Assembly (NCBI GenBank): GCA_016125155.1
Contig: WGMI01000024.1
Location: forward strand, 90,777-154,776
DNA length: 64,000 nt
Source of the DNA: a bacterium
Lineage (GTDB): Bacteria; Bacteroidota; Bacteroidia; Flavobacteriales; Schleiferiaceae
Direction: 5' to 3'
This document shows, piece after piece, positions 21,677 to 29,503 of this stretch (the first letter of the stretch is position 1; each line of letters starts with the position of its first letter). Under the pieces are notes generated by a model. That model saw nothing but the letters and a program-made list of their open reading frames with translations, searched no databases and was not told the origin of the DNA. The position numbers and the translations under genes are program-made.

Positions 21677-22316
21677 GTGGTTTGTGCCTTTGAATGTCCT
21701 CGAGTTAGACCGAGGCCACCAGCGAGTTATGGGTCGGAAGTGCCGCCTATTTTGGGAGAGTACAACCATTTCGGGCTTGTGGGCCAAGATCTCGTTCCGT
21801 TCTTCGTTTATGCGAGAACCGCGATTTGGGCCTGTCGTCCAATTTCTCCTTCGGTTCCTTTGCCACAATACGTGTTGACGGCACGGATTCCTCTACGCCT
21901 TCTGTTTTGCGGTACCACCTTCCTCTACCGCAAGTCATGAAGTGAGTCGTTCACCTTATGTTCATTTCGGCTTCCGTGTACTGCTGCGTTGAAGACATCG
22001 CACAAAAACCCGAATTTCTAGTCTACATAAGACCCTTGAATCGCAACGATTTCTCCCATGGATGAACGCTCATTGAGATCTTTCAAAGTCTATGATTCTA
22101 TGATGCATTTATAAAATGCATTGCCGTGTAGTTACAACCATAGAATTTTTATACAAACACCTGTTCTTCGGGAGTCATTCCGTCTTCCATTGAATCGCAA
22201 CTTTATCAAGTCATTATCCTTAAACAACAAGAGAAACGAGGAGCACTTACACCTCTTCGGTTGAACACCATCAGATTCCCATTGTCCTCACCCTCAAGAA
22301 GAGCATATTGAACTCT
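21677..22316. other. Gene-poor stretch
   Basis: No open frame in these 640 bp looks like a real protein on either strand: frames are short, Arg/Ser/Trp-rich and lack any family motif. The right half (from about 21960) is more AT-rich than the surrounding DNA. The one clear structure is the hairpin at 22103-22121. Decayed coding sequence is possible but cannot be shown. Confidence 0.5.
22103..22121. repeat. Perfect 8-bp inverted repeat
   Basis: ATGCATTT (22103-22110) and AAATGCAT (22114-22121) are exact reverse complements around a 3-nt loop. There is no T-run, so it does not look like a terminator. It could be a protein-binding palindrome. Confidence 0.4.
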
Positions 22317-22847
22317 TTAAAACATGCTTGCACAAGGACTTTGAGTTCTCGTTGCGGTCTTTTGACAATCCGCGGGATAAGGACAAATGGTACAGTAACA
22401 GCCATCATCAATATATTGCGGTTCGCATCCATTTTCCCCATGGTTTCCGCATCCTGAGCAGGTGCAGGTTAGACAACCCGGACCAAAACCAGCTCTTTTT
22501 TCACTGGTCAAGGTGAGTTTTGTGGCAACCAATCGTCCGTCACTCGCTTTCCCTACTACAAAATAATGAATCACCTCATTCTCGTCCACACCAATTCTGA
22601 GCTCAATATCATTGTACGTCAGTGAAGAAGCCAATACATTGTTCCAAAAGTTCGAGATTTGAGCATCTGTTGGAAAGGTTGTGTCACCGTCGCAATAGAT
22701 GTACATTTTTACATCCGATCCCAGCGAAACTTGAGGCTGTGTTTCGGTGCGCGCATTTCCTTTGAAAACCTTCTGCTTTTCGCAACCAACATTCAAGGAT
22801 AGAGCCAAAGTGATGAAAAGAAGTCCTAGTGTCACGTGATTTTTCAT
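22317..22847 (-). CDS. Cys-rich lipoprotein of unknown function
   Basis: I do not recognise the family. The ATG at 22847 gives 176 residues starting MKNHVTLGLLFITLALSLNVG followed by Cys, a good lipoprotein signal peptide; an ATG eight codons upstream is less suitable. The middle part (about residues 45-120) looks globular. The last 50 residues are unusual, with about a dozen Cys in patterns such as CLTCTCSGCG, CYCTICPYPADC and a final SPCASMF, suggesting a disulfide-rich knob or a metal-binding site outside the cytoplasm. It stands alone between a gene-poor stretch and the nupC-like gene, with no clear operon partner. Confidence 0.7.
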   Translation of the reverse strand: MKNHVTLGLLFITLALSLNVGCEKQKVFKGNARTETQPQVSLGSDVKMYIYCDGDTTFPTDAQISNFWNNVLASSLTYNDIELRIGVDENEVIHYFVVGKASDGRLVATKLTLTSEKRAGFGPGCLTCTCSGCGNHGENGCEPQYIDDGCYCTICPYPADCQKTATRTQSPCASMF

Positions 22848-23134
22848 GGCTATATAGATTTTATTTAACAAATTAAAAAAAAAAAGAAGAACCTCAATAT
22901 TTTCTGAATGTTAATTCTTCAACCTAACCAGTCTTCGCGAACACTCGGATTGCTTGAAACGACCAAGACGCATTATTAGGACATGACCTAACCCCTTTTC
23001 GGGCGTCAATTAGAGGAGCATCGTGATGGAATTTCACTGCAATGAGCCGTCGATGCGATCCGGTACTCATAAAAAACCTTCGCAAATTGGCCAAAAGCGC
23101 ACGAGGAGCATCTGTTCCCAAAGATCTGCAGCCA

Positions 23135-24526
23135 TTACAACATCATCCCCACCAAAACCGCCGTAAACAAACTCGCAAAGGTTCCAGAAATCAGGGCTTT
23201 GAAACCCAAAGAAGCCAAATCGGAACGACGGTTGGGCGCCAAAACCCCAATGCCCCCAATCTGTATGCCAATCGAGGCAAAGTTGGCAAAGCCGCAGAGC
23301 GCATAGGTCGCAATCAAGATAGAACGACTGCTCACAAAGACCCCTTCCGCTTTGAGCCGGGCCAGGGAAACGTAAGCCACAAACTCGTTCAACACCGTCT
23401 TTTCGCCCAGGAGTTGCCCCACATACAGCGCATCGGATCCATCGACCCCCAACATCCAAGCAAAAGGCGACAGTACACTGCCCAAAATGAACTCAAAGCT
23501 CAACCCCTTATAGCGCCCTCCGGTCCAGTCCACCACCCGTTCATTCACCCCCCACAACGAACCCAAACCCTCGCCTAAAGCTGCATTGAACAGCGCGATA
23601 AACGACACAAACACCAGCAACATCGCCCCAACATTAACCGCCAAAATCAACCCCTGTGTGGTTCCTGAAGACAAAGCCTCCAAGGCATTGGCCCCAAAAG
23701 ACGAATGGTCCAACGTTTCTGCTTCGGTCACGGATTTTGTTTCCGGAATCAGCATTTTGGCACACAACACCGCGGCCGGGGCGCTCATGACCGATGCCGA
23801 CATCAAATGCTTGGCAAACAACGCCTGCTGAACCGGATCGTCCCCACCCAAAAAACCGACAAACGCCGCCAGAACGCCCCCCGCAATGGTCGCCATACCG
23901 CCCGTCATCACACAAAACAACTCCGACCGACTCATGATCGAGAGGTAGGGCTTGATCAACAGAGGCGCCTCGGTTTGACCCAAGAAGATATTCCCCACCG
24001 CCGACAAGCTCTCGGCCCCGCTCAACCCCAAAGCCCGGCGCATTAACCGCGCCAAAAAGCGGACAAAGCGCTGGAGCACCCCGAAATAGAACAAAACCGT
24101 GGTTAGAGCCGAAAAAAAGACAATGGTTGGGAGCACCTGAAAAGCAAAGATATAGCCCAAATTTCCCCGCTCCTTGGCCAAATCGCCGAACAGAAAAACC
24201 GCCCCACGGTTCGCAAAGGTGAGGATCCACACAAACCCTTTGCTCAGGCGATCAAACGCCATTTCGGCCGGGGCCCAATACAAAATGAGCCAGGCAAACG
24301 CCGCCTGAATCAGCAACGCCTTAACCACCAATTCCCACCGAATGTATTTGCGGTGGCTGCTCATGGCATACAGCAAGCCCAACAACAACGCCAGGCCCAA
24401 CATCCCCCGGAACAAATGAGACCATTCCCAGACCAAAGGAGGGAGGGCAGCCCCATCGGATGCCGACACAGCGCGCAACCCCGCCCCTGCCTCAGTCGCG
24501 AGCGTATCGGAAATCAGGTCCGGCAT
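23135..24526 (-). CDS. Concentrative nucleoside transporter (CNT/NupC family)
   Basis: CNT proteins import nucleosides with protons or sodium across the inner membrane. The 463-residue product has the three family regions in order: N-terminal helices; the gate-type domain with NIFLGQTEAPLLIKPYL and MTGGMATIAGGVLAAFVGFLG; and the C-terminal transport domain with GEKTVLNEFVAYVSL and GFANFASIGIQIGGIG. It is the last gene of the etfB-etfA-bfn-nupC operon, and its ATG overlaps the bfn stop by 1 nt. Nucleoside specificity cannot be read from the sequence. I assign no symbol because the CNT family has several paralogues. Confidence 0.93.
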   Translation of the reverse strand: MPDLISDTLATEAGAGLRAVSASDGAALPPLVWEWSHLFRGMLGLALLLGLLYAMSSHRKYIRWELVVKALLIQAAFAWLILYWAPAEMAFDRLSKGFVWILTFANRGAVFLFGDLAKERGNLGYIFAFQVLPTIVFFSALTTVLFYFGVLQRFVRFLARLMRRALGLSGAESLSAVGNIFLGQTEAPLLIKPYLSIMSRSELFCVMTGGMATIAGGVLAAFVGFLGGDDPVQQALFAKHLMSASVMSAPAAVLCAKMLIPETKSVTEAETLDHSSFGANALEALSSGTTQGLILAVNVGAMLLVFVSFIALFNAALGEGLGSLWGVNERVVDWTGGRYKGLSFEFILGSVLSPFAWMLGVDGSDALYVGQLLGEKTVLNEFVAYVSLARLKAEGVFVSSRSILIATYALCGFANFASIGIQIGGIGVLAPNRRSDLASLGFKALISGTFASLFTAVLVGMML

Positions 24527-25146
24527 CAGGGGTTTTCTCGGCGGTCGAGTTCGTCCCGCAAACGAGCCGCCAATTCGTAGTCTTCGTTGGAAACGGCCGC
24601 ATCGAGCAATTCTTTGATGCGCTCCACCGATTCATGCGACCAGCCGTGGGGCTTTTCGACAGGGGCATTTTCGAGCTCGTCCTCTTCTTCTTCAGATTCT
24701 TCTGGTGGGGTACCCGAAAAACCCGAGTACTCATCCATCATGACCCCGGCCTTGTCGAGAATGCTGCGATCTGTGTAGATGGGACAATCCAGACGCGCGG
24801 CAAGCGCAACGGCATCAGAGGTGCGGGCATCGAGCGCCACACTCTTGCCATGGGTGTCTTCACACAACAAATTGGCGTGAAACACCCCTTCTCTCAAATC
24901 GTGGATGTACACTTCGATGATGCGAATCGAAAACGCCCGCGTAAAGCTGGCGAACAGATCGTGGGTCAGCGGACGAGGCGGGTCTATCGAGCGCTCCAAG
25001 GCAATGGCAATGCTCTGTGCTTCAAAGGCACCGATGATAATCGGCAGGCTGCGCCCTCCTCCCTCTTCGCCCAAAATCAGCGCGTAGGCCCCCGTTTGGG
25101 TTTGGCTATAAGACAAGCCCTTGACCGTGAGCTTTACTTTGCCCAT
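24526..25146 (-). CDS. Bifunctional nuclease family protein (DUF151) with UVR-like tail
   Basis: The 206-residue product contains the BFN/DUF151 domain (about residues 1-135), with GEEGGGRSLPIIIGAFEAQSIA near the start and ARTSDAVALAARLDCPIY. Known members are dual DNase/RNases, but most bacterial members are uncharacterised. After an acidic linker (EESEEEEDELE), residues about 170-204 form a UVR-type helical pair with YELAARLRDELDRRE, as in the UvrB/UvrC contact motif. It is 6 nt downstream of etfA and overlaps the nucleoside transporter by 1 nt, which suggests a nucleic-acid salvage link. Confidence 0.9.
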   Translation of the reverse strand: MGKVKLTVKGLSYSQTQTGAYALILGEEGGGRSLPIIIGAFEAQSIAIALERSIDPPRPLTHDLFASFTRAFSIRIIEVYIHDLREGVFHANLLCEDTHGKSVALDARTSDAVALAARLDCPIYTDRSILDKAGVMMDEYSGFSGTPPEESEEEEDELENAPVEKPHGWSHESVERIKELLDAAVSNEDYELAARLRDELDRRENP

Positions 25147-25152
25147 AAACCG

Positions 25153-26118
25153 TTAATGAGCCGACTTGAATGCCTTGACCGCCGCGGTCAACTTGGGAAC
25201 CACCTCGAAGGCATCTCCGACGATACCGTAGTCGGCTGCTTTGAAAAACGGGGCTTCGGGATCCGAGTTGATGACCACGATGGTCTTGGACCCGCTCACC
25301 CCGGCCAGGTGCTGAATGGCGCCTGAAATGCCCACGGCGATGTACAAATTGGGGTTGATGGCAATCCCGGTTTGCCCTACGTGTTCGCTGTGCGGCCTCC
25401 AGTGCATGTCCGATACGGGTTTGGAGCACGCTGTGCCCGCGCCGAGTACCTCCGCCAGTTCTTCGAGCATTTTCCAGTTCTCGGGGGCTTTGAGCCCACG
25501 CCCGCCGGAGACCACAATCTCGGCTTCTGGAAGTGCAATGGTTCCCGAAGCACGTTCGACCGAAATCTGCTGCGTTTTTGGGGCTGCGACCGCCATTTCG
25601 GCCGTTTCAACCACCGCGGAGACCGGATGCTCCTTCAATCCAATGCCATTCGGAACAATCGAAAGCACGTGTTTCGGAGCCCGGCTTTCGAAATAAGCAT
25701 ACCCTTTGCCCGAAAAGGCACCGCGCTTGACGCGAACGGGCTGCGTCGATGTAGGCAATTCGACACATTGGGTAATCAAAGCCGCCTCGAGGGCCACCGA
25801 AACCAAGGGCGCCAGTGTCTTTCCGTTGAAGGATCCCGAGACGATCAAAACGTTGGCCCCAGCCCGTTCTACTTGGGCAGACAAGGCCGCGGCATAGCGA
25901 GAAGCTTCAAACGAATTCAAATCGGCCCCGGCGATATGCACCACCTTGGCAGCACCGTAGCGCCCGAGCTGTTCGAGTTCGTCGGAGCACTGCCCGAGGA
26001 CCACTGCCACCGTTTCGGTGCCCATTTCACGACCCAAGGCCGAAGCATAGCCCACGGCCTCAAAAGTGGCTTTCTTAAAACGACCTTCCCAGGTTTCCGC
26101 AAAAACGACTACCGACAT
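25153..26118 (-). CDS. etfA: Electron transfer flavoprotein alpha subunit
   Basis: EtfA binds FAD and passes electrons from acyl-CoA dehydrogenases towards the quinone pool. The 321-residue product begins MSVVVFAETWEGRFKK. Its C-terminal FAD domain includes VVSGGRGLKAPENW, SKPVSDMHWRPHSEHVGQTG, YIAVGISGAIQHLAG and VINSDPEAPFFKAADYGIVGD (each a family hallmark). It is 15 nt downstream of etfB and 6 nt before bfn. Confidence 0.96.
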   Translation of the reverse strand: MSVVVFAETWEGRFKKATFEAVGYASALGREMGTETVAVVLGQCSDELEQLGRYGAAKVVHIAGADLNSFEASRYAAALSAQVERAGANVLIVSGSFNGKTLAPLVSVALEAALITQCVELPTSTQPVRVKRGAFSGKGYAYFESRAPKHVLSIVPNGIGLKEHPVSAVVETAEMAVAAPKTQQISVERASGTIALPEAEIVVSGGRGLKAPENWKMLEELAEVLGAGTACSKPVSDMHWRPHSEHVGQTGIAINPNLYIAVGISGAIQHLAGVSGSKTIVVINSDPEAPFFKAADYGIVGDAFEVVPKLTAAVKAFKSAH

Positions 26119-26133
26119 GGTTTTGAAATTGAA

Positions 26134-26883
26134 TTAGATCACCTTGGCGTTTTCGTGCAATTGGCGCACGAGTTCATCGACCTGATCGGTCTTGAGCAAC
26201 ACACACGCTTGCTTACCCACGGGCTTCTCGAATCCCACCGCCCGGGTGCGTTCGGCACCAGAGGCCGCCGAGGGCCGAACGGTCAAGGGTTTGGTCCGAG
26301 CCGTCATGATGCCCCGCATGTTCGGAATGCGCAGGTCTTTTTCTTCGACAAGTCCTTTTTGACCCGCGATCACCATGGGCAACGAAGCGCTCAGCTTTTC
26401 CCGTCCCCCGTCGATTTCGCGCAGCAATTCCGCCGTTCCCGATTGGAGCTCCATCCCTACACAGCCATTGACAAAGGGCCATCCCAACAGCGCGGCTAGC
26501 ATGCCGGGCACCTGCCCTCCGTTATAATCGATCGACTCCCGACCTGTCAATACCAAATCGTATCCCACCTCGCGTACCAAAGCGGCCAATTCCGAGGCCA
26601 CGGCAAACCCATCGGTGGGCTCTACGTCGATTCGAATGGCGTCGTCGGCTCCAATGGCGAGGGCTTTGCGGATGGTCGGTTCGGACGAAGCGGGACCCAC
26701 GTGGACCACCGTGACGTTGCCTCCTTGCTGTTCCTTGATCCAGAGCGCCCGTGTGAGCGAAAATTCGTCGTAGGGATTGATCACAAATTGTACACCCTGG
26801 GCATCAAAAGCGCTGCCATCGGGGGTAAACTGGATCTTGGACGTGGTGTCGGGAACATTGCTGATGCACACAAGGACCTTCAT
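26134..26883 (-). CDS. etfB: Electron transfer flavoprotein beta subunit
   Basis: EtfB binds AMP and forms the heterodimer with EtfA. The 249-residue product starts MKVLVCISNVPDTTSKIQF, with FVINPYDEFSLTRAL close behind. It carries the segment LVLTGRESIDYNGGQVPGMLAALLGWP and the recognition-type region MVIAGQKGLVEEKDLRIPNMRGIMTARTK (read in parts). It is the first gene of a four-gene minus-strand operon. The promoter must lie in the 190 bp shared with the divergent GIN-domain gene. Confidence 0.96.
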   Translation of the reverse strand: MKVLVCISNVPDTTSKIQFTPDGSAFDAQGVQFVINPYDEFSLTRALWIKEQQGGNVTVVHVGPASSEPTIRKALAIGADDAIRIDVEPTDGFAVASELAALVREVGYDLVLTGRESIDYNGGQVPGMLAALLGWPFVNGCVGMELQSGTAELLREIDGGREKLSASLPMVIAGQKGLVEEKDLRIPNMRGIMTARTKPLTVRPSAASGAERTRAVGFEKPVGKQACVLLKTDQVDELVRQLHENAKVI

Positions 26884-27020
26884 AGCGGTGACGTAGGGTT
26901 CGGAAGAACGAATGTACAGAGTGAATTGCGCGAAGATAAGGCGTTCCGCGGCTCAAGCAGGGAACGCCTGCCCCGCGCTCCAGGTTCACAAGAATGCCCG
27001 GATTCTCGACTTCACCCTTT

Positions 27021-27053
27021 TTTGTACAGGTATTCGGTGGCGAACTACCTTTC
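27021..27053 (+). promoter_or_regulatory. Candidate Bacteroidetes-type promoter of the GIN-domain/PGM operon
   Basis: TTTG at 27021-27024 is followed after 21 nt by TACCTTTC at 27046-27053, one mismatch from the TAnnTTTG -7 consensus. The spacing falls in the 17-23 nt range described for Flavobacterium promoters. The ATG lies 21 nt further on. Confidence 0.5.
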
Positions 27054-27074
27054 CGATCCAATCCAAATTTTGAG

Positions 27075-27767
27075 ATGATGGTCCGTTTAGCGGTTGTTGT
27101 GATGGCGGTCAACCTCCTTTTTCACTCGGGGCTTTCGGCTCAGGAAAAAACCCGGGAAAACCGGAATGTCAAGGCATTTCGGTCGTTGACCATCAACGGG
27201 AGTTTTGTGGTGCATTTGCGGGAAGGGGCCGTGCCCGAGGTAATTGTGGTCGCACGTGGGGAAGAACACGAACAGATCCGCGTGGTACAAAACGGAGACG
27301 AACTCCGCATCGAAGGGCAAATTCCCGATTGGGGTGGTGTAGAGGCAGAATTGTACATCACGGCGAATCAATTGCAGAACATCAAGATTCAAGGGGCGGT
27401 CCAGTTGAAATCAAGCAATACAGTGAGGGCGGAAACCTTGGGCCTATACTGCAGCGGGGCTTCAGAGGTCGAATTGCTCGCGGAATGCAGTCGTATCCAA
27501 TTGGAATGCAACGGCGCTGCGAAGGCATTGCTCAAAGGACAAAGCCAACAATTCGACACAGAATTGTCGGGTGCGGCATCTGTCGATGCGGTCAAGTTCC
27601 AAGCCGATCGAGCCAGCATCAAAATGTCGGGCGCCTCTGAAGCCCGTTTGAGGGTGGTTCAAAAACTCCAGGCAGACCTGAGCGGTGCCTCCGCGCTCAA
27701 ACTATTCGGAAAACCTGTTGAACTGGTCCAAAACCTCAGCGGTGCGGCCCAAATTCTCTATTTATGA
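27075..27767 (+). CDS. Exported GIN-domain (DUF2807) protein
   Basis: The start is one of the two ATGs at 27075/27078, giving about 230 residues with a Sec signal peptide (VRLAVVVMAVNLLFHSGLSAQ). The rest is a DUF2807 'head GIN domain': short beta-strand repeats with SGAS motifs (CSGASEVEL, ELSGAASVDA, KMSGASEARL, LSGASALKL), forming a small beta-solenoid. The function of GIN proteins is not established; they are often called putative autotransporter adhesins. It overlaps the phosphoglucomutase gene by 4 nt (ATGA), so it is first in an operon with two sugar or envelope genes. Confidence 0.85.
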   Translation: MMVRLAVVVMAVNLLFHSGLSAQEKTRENRNVKAFRSLTINGSFVVHLREGAVPEVIVVARGEEHEQIRVVQNGDELRIEGQIPDWGGVEAELYITANQLQNIKIQGAVQLKSSNTVRAETLGLYCSGASEVELLAECSRIQLECNGAAKALLKGQSQQFDTELSGAASVDAVKFQADRASIKMSGASEARLRVVQKLQADLSGASALKLFGKPVELVQNLSGAAQILYL

Positions 27768-29503
27768 CAACTCCTTCGATCGATCCCGAAGTGCTCCGAA
27801 GGGCCCAGGAATGGCTCGACGGTCCCTATGACGAGGCCTCCAAACAAGAAGTGCGGCAATGGATGGAACAAGACCCCCGCTCCCTGACCGACGCGTTTTA
27901 CACCGACCTCGACTTTGGCACCGGAGGGCTGCGGGGGGTTATGGGCACGGGATCGAGTCGGGTCAACCGCTATACCCTCGGCATGGCGACCCAAGGCTTG
28001 GCGAACTACCTCAATGCCCAGGTGGATCAGCCTTCCAAAAGTGTTGCCATCAGCCACGATAGCCGGCACAACAGCCGGGATTTCGCTGAACAAACGGCCG
28101 CTATTTTGGCTGCCAATGGCATCGACGCCTATTTGTTTTCCGAATTGCGTCCTACTCCTTTGCTGTCGTTTGCCATCCGGAATTTGGGATGCGACGCCGG
28201 GGTGATGATTACCGCCTCGCACAATCCTCCCGAATACAACGGATACAAGGTGTATTGGAACGACGGAGGTCAATTGGTCCCACCCCACGACAAAGGGGTC
28301 ATTGCCGAAGTCCGCAAAGTCAAACCAACCGAAATCCGGACCTCGGGTGGTTCGGGACGCGTTCGGGAAATCGGGGCCGAGGTGGAACGCGCCTATCTGG
28401 ACTGGCTTCGGATGAGCGCCCTGAGCCATGCCGGCAAACAAGACCTCAAACTCGTCTTTACCTCTTTGCACGGAACAGGAATCACTGTACTCCCTAAAGC
28501 ACTGAGCGAAAGCGGATTTACCCAGGTTCATCTGGTGGCGTCTCAATCGGAACCCGACGGCTCCTTTCCGACCGTTGAGAGCCCCAATCCCGAAGAAGCG
28601 GGTGCCTTGGCCGAGGCGGTGCGCCTCGCCGAATCCGTACAAGCCGATATGGTGATCGGGACCGATCCAGATGCCGACCGGGTGGGGATTGCGGTGCGCG
28701 ACTTTGAAGGCCGTATGCGGATGCTCAATGGAAACGAAGCCGCAGCCGTGTTGGTAGATTACCTGCTCGAAGGCCATCGGGCTTCGGGCTCGCCCAACGA
28801 GCAGCGGTTTATTGCATCGACCATTGTGACCACCCAACTCCTCCCCGCTTTGGCCGAAGAGTACGGCGTGGAGTGCCCTCAGGTTTTGACAGGGTTTAAG
28901 TGGATAGCCGAATTGATTCGGCTGCGCGAAGGGCGGCAGCAATTCATCGGTGGCGGAGAAGAGAGCTACGGCTATTTGGTCGGAGATGCGGTTCGCGACA
29001 AAGACGCCATTGGATCGGCCGTTTTTCTGGCGGAAATCGCCGCCAAAGCCAAGGCCGAAGGCTCGAGCTTTTATGGGCGTTTGGTACACCTGTGGCTCAG
29101 ACATGGACTCTACTTGGAGACTGGCCGTTCGCTGACCTTGAAAGGACAGAGCGGTGCCCAGGAAATTGCTCTGATGATGCAAGGAATTCGGGAAAATCCC
29201 CCTGCAGAACTCGACGGCTCTCGGGTTGTCGAAATACGCGACTACCAATCGGGAACCGCTCGCATACCGGGCACCACCACGACGTCCAACCTCGGATTGC
29301 CCGCCTCGAATGTCGTTCAGTTGCGCACCGAAGACGGCACCCTGCTCACCGCGCGCCCCTCGGGTACCGAGCCCAAAATCAAGTTCTATCTCGGGCTCAA
29401 AGCACCGCTGGGGTCGGTAGACGCCATCGATACCGTCCGCGCTGCCCTGCTGGAAAGAGCGCGTCGCATTCTCGATCGGATGGCTCAAGCACCGGGTACT
29501 TGA
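27764..29503 (+). CDS. Phosphoglucomutase/phosphomannomutase (alpha-D-phosphohexomutase)
   Basis: The enzyme interconverts hexose 1- and 6-phosphates and feeds glycogen and cell-envelope sugar nucleotides. The 579-residue product has all four hallmark sites: the phosphoserine loop ITASHNPPEYNGYK (Ser152), the Mg-binding loop GTDPDADRVG (Asp301, 303, 305), the sugar loop GGGEESYGYLVGD and the phosphate-binding RPSGTEPKIKFY. The length and N-terminal FGTGGLRGVMGTG segment fit the large PGM2-like subgroup common in Bacteroidetes. Its stop is shared with the TTG start of the next gene. Confidence 0.94.
   Translation: MTTPSIDPEVLRRAQEWLDGPYDEASKQEVRQWMEQDPRSLTDAFYTDLDFGTGGLRGVMGTGSSRVNRYTLGMATQGLANYLNAQVDQPSKSVAISHDSRHNSRDFAEQTAAILAANGIDAYLFSELRPTPLLSFAIRNLGCDAGVMITASHNPPEYNGYKVYWNDGGQLVPPHDKGVIAEVRKVKPTEIRTSGGSGRVREIGAEVERAYLDWLRMSALSHAGKQDLKLVFTSLHGTGITVLPKALSESGFTQVHLVASQSEPDGSFPTVESPNPEEAGALAEAVRLAESVQADMVIGTDPDADRVGIAVRDFEGRMRMLNGNEAAAVLVDYLLEGHRASGSPNEQRFIASTIVTTQLLPALAEEYGVECPQVLTGFKWIAELIRLREGRQQFIGGGEESYGYLVGDAVRDKDAIGSAVFLAEIAAKAKAEGSSFYGRLVHLWLRHGLYLETGRSLTLKGQSGAQEIALMMQGIRENPPAELDGSRVVEIRDYQSGTARIPGTTTTSNLGLPASNVVQLRTEDGTLLTARPSGTEPKIKFYLGLKAPLGSVDAIDTVRAALLERARRILDRMAQAPGT

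Noticed and set aside
21653..21940. Short minus-strand frames as remnants of a sulfatase-modifying-factor-type gene
   Set aside because: I looked for the typical GNVWEW and RGGSW-type motifs and found none; the resemblance is too weak to report as a gene.
27758..29488. A 576-codon minus-strand open frame opposite the phosphoglucomutase gene
   Set aside because: All catalytic motifs of the mutase are on the + strand; the minus frame is a shadow.
28900..29499. A 200-codon N-terminal extension of the ArnT-like protein
   Set aside because: It lies inside the phosphoglucomutase gene and reads as Arg/Ser-rich noise; hydrophobic protein sequence begins just after the TTG at 29500.
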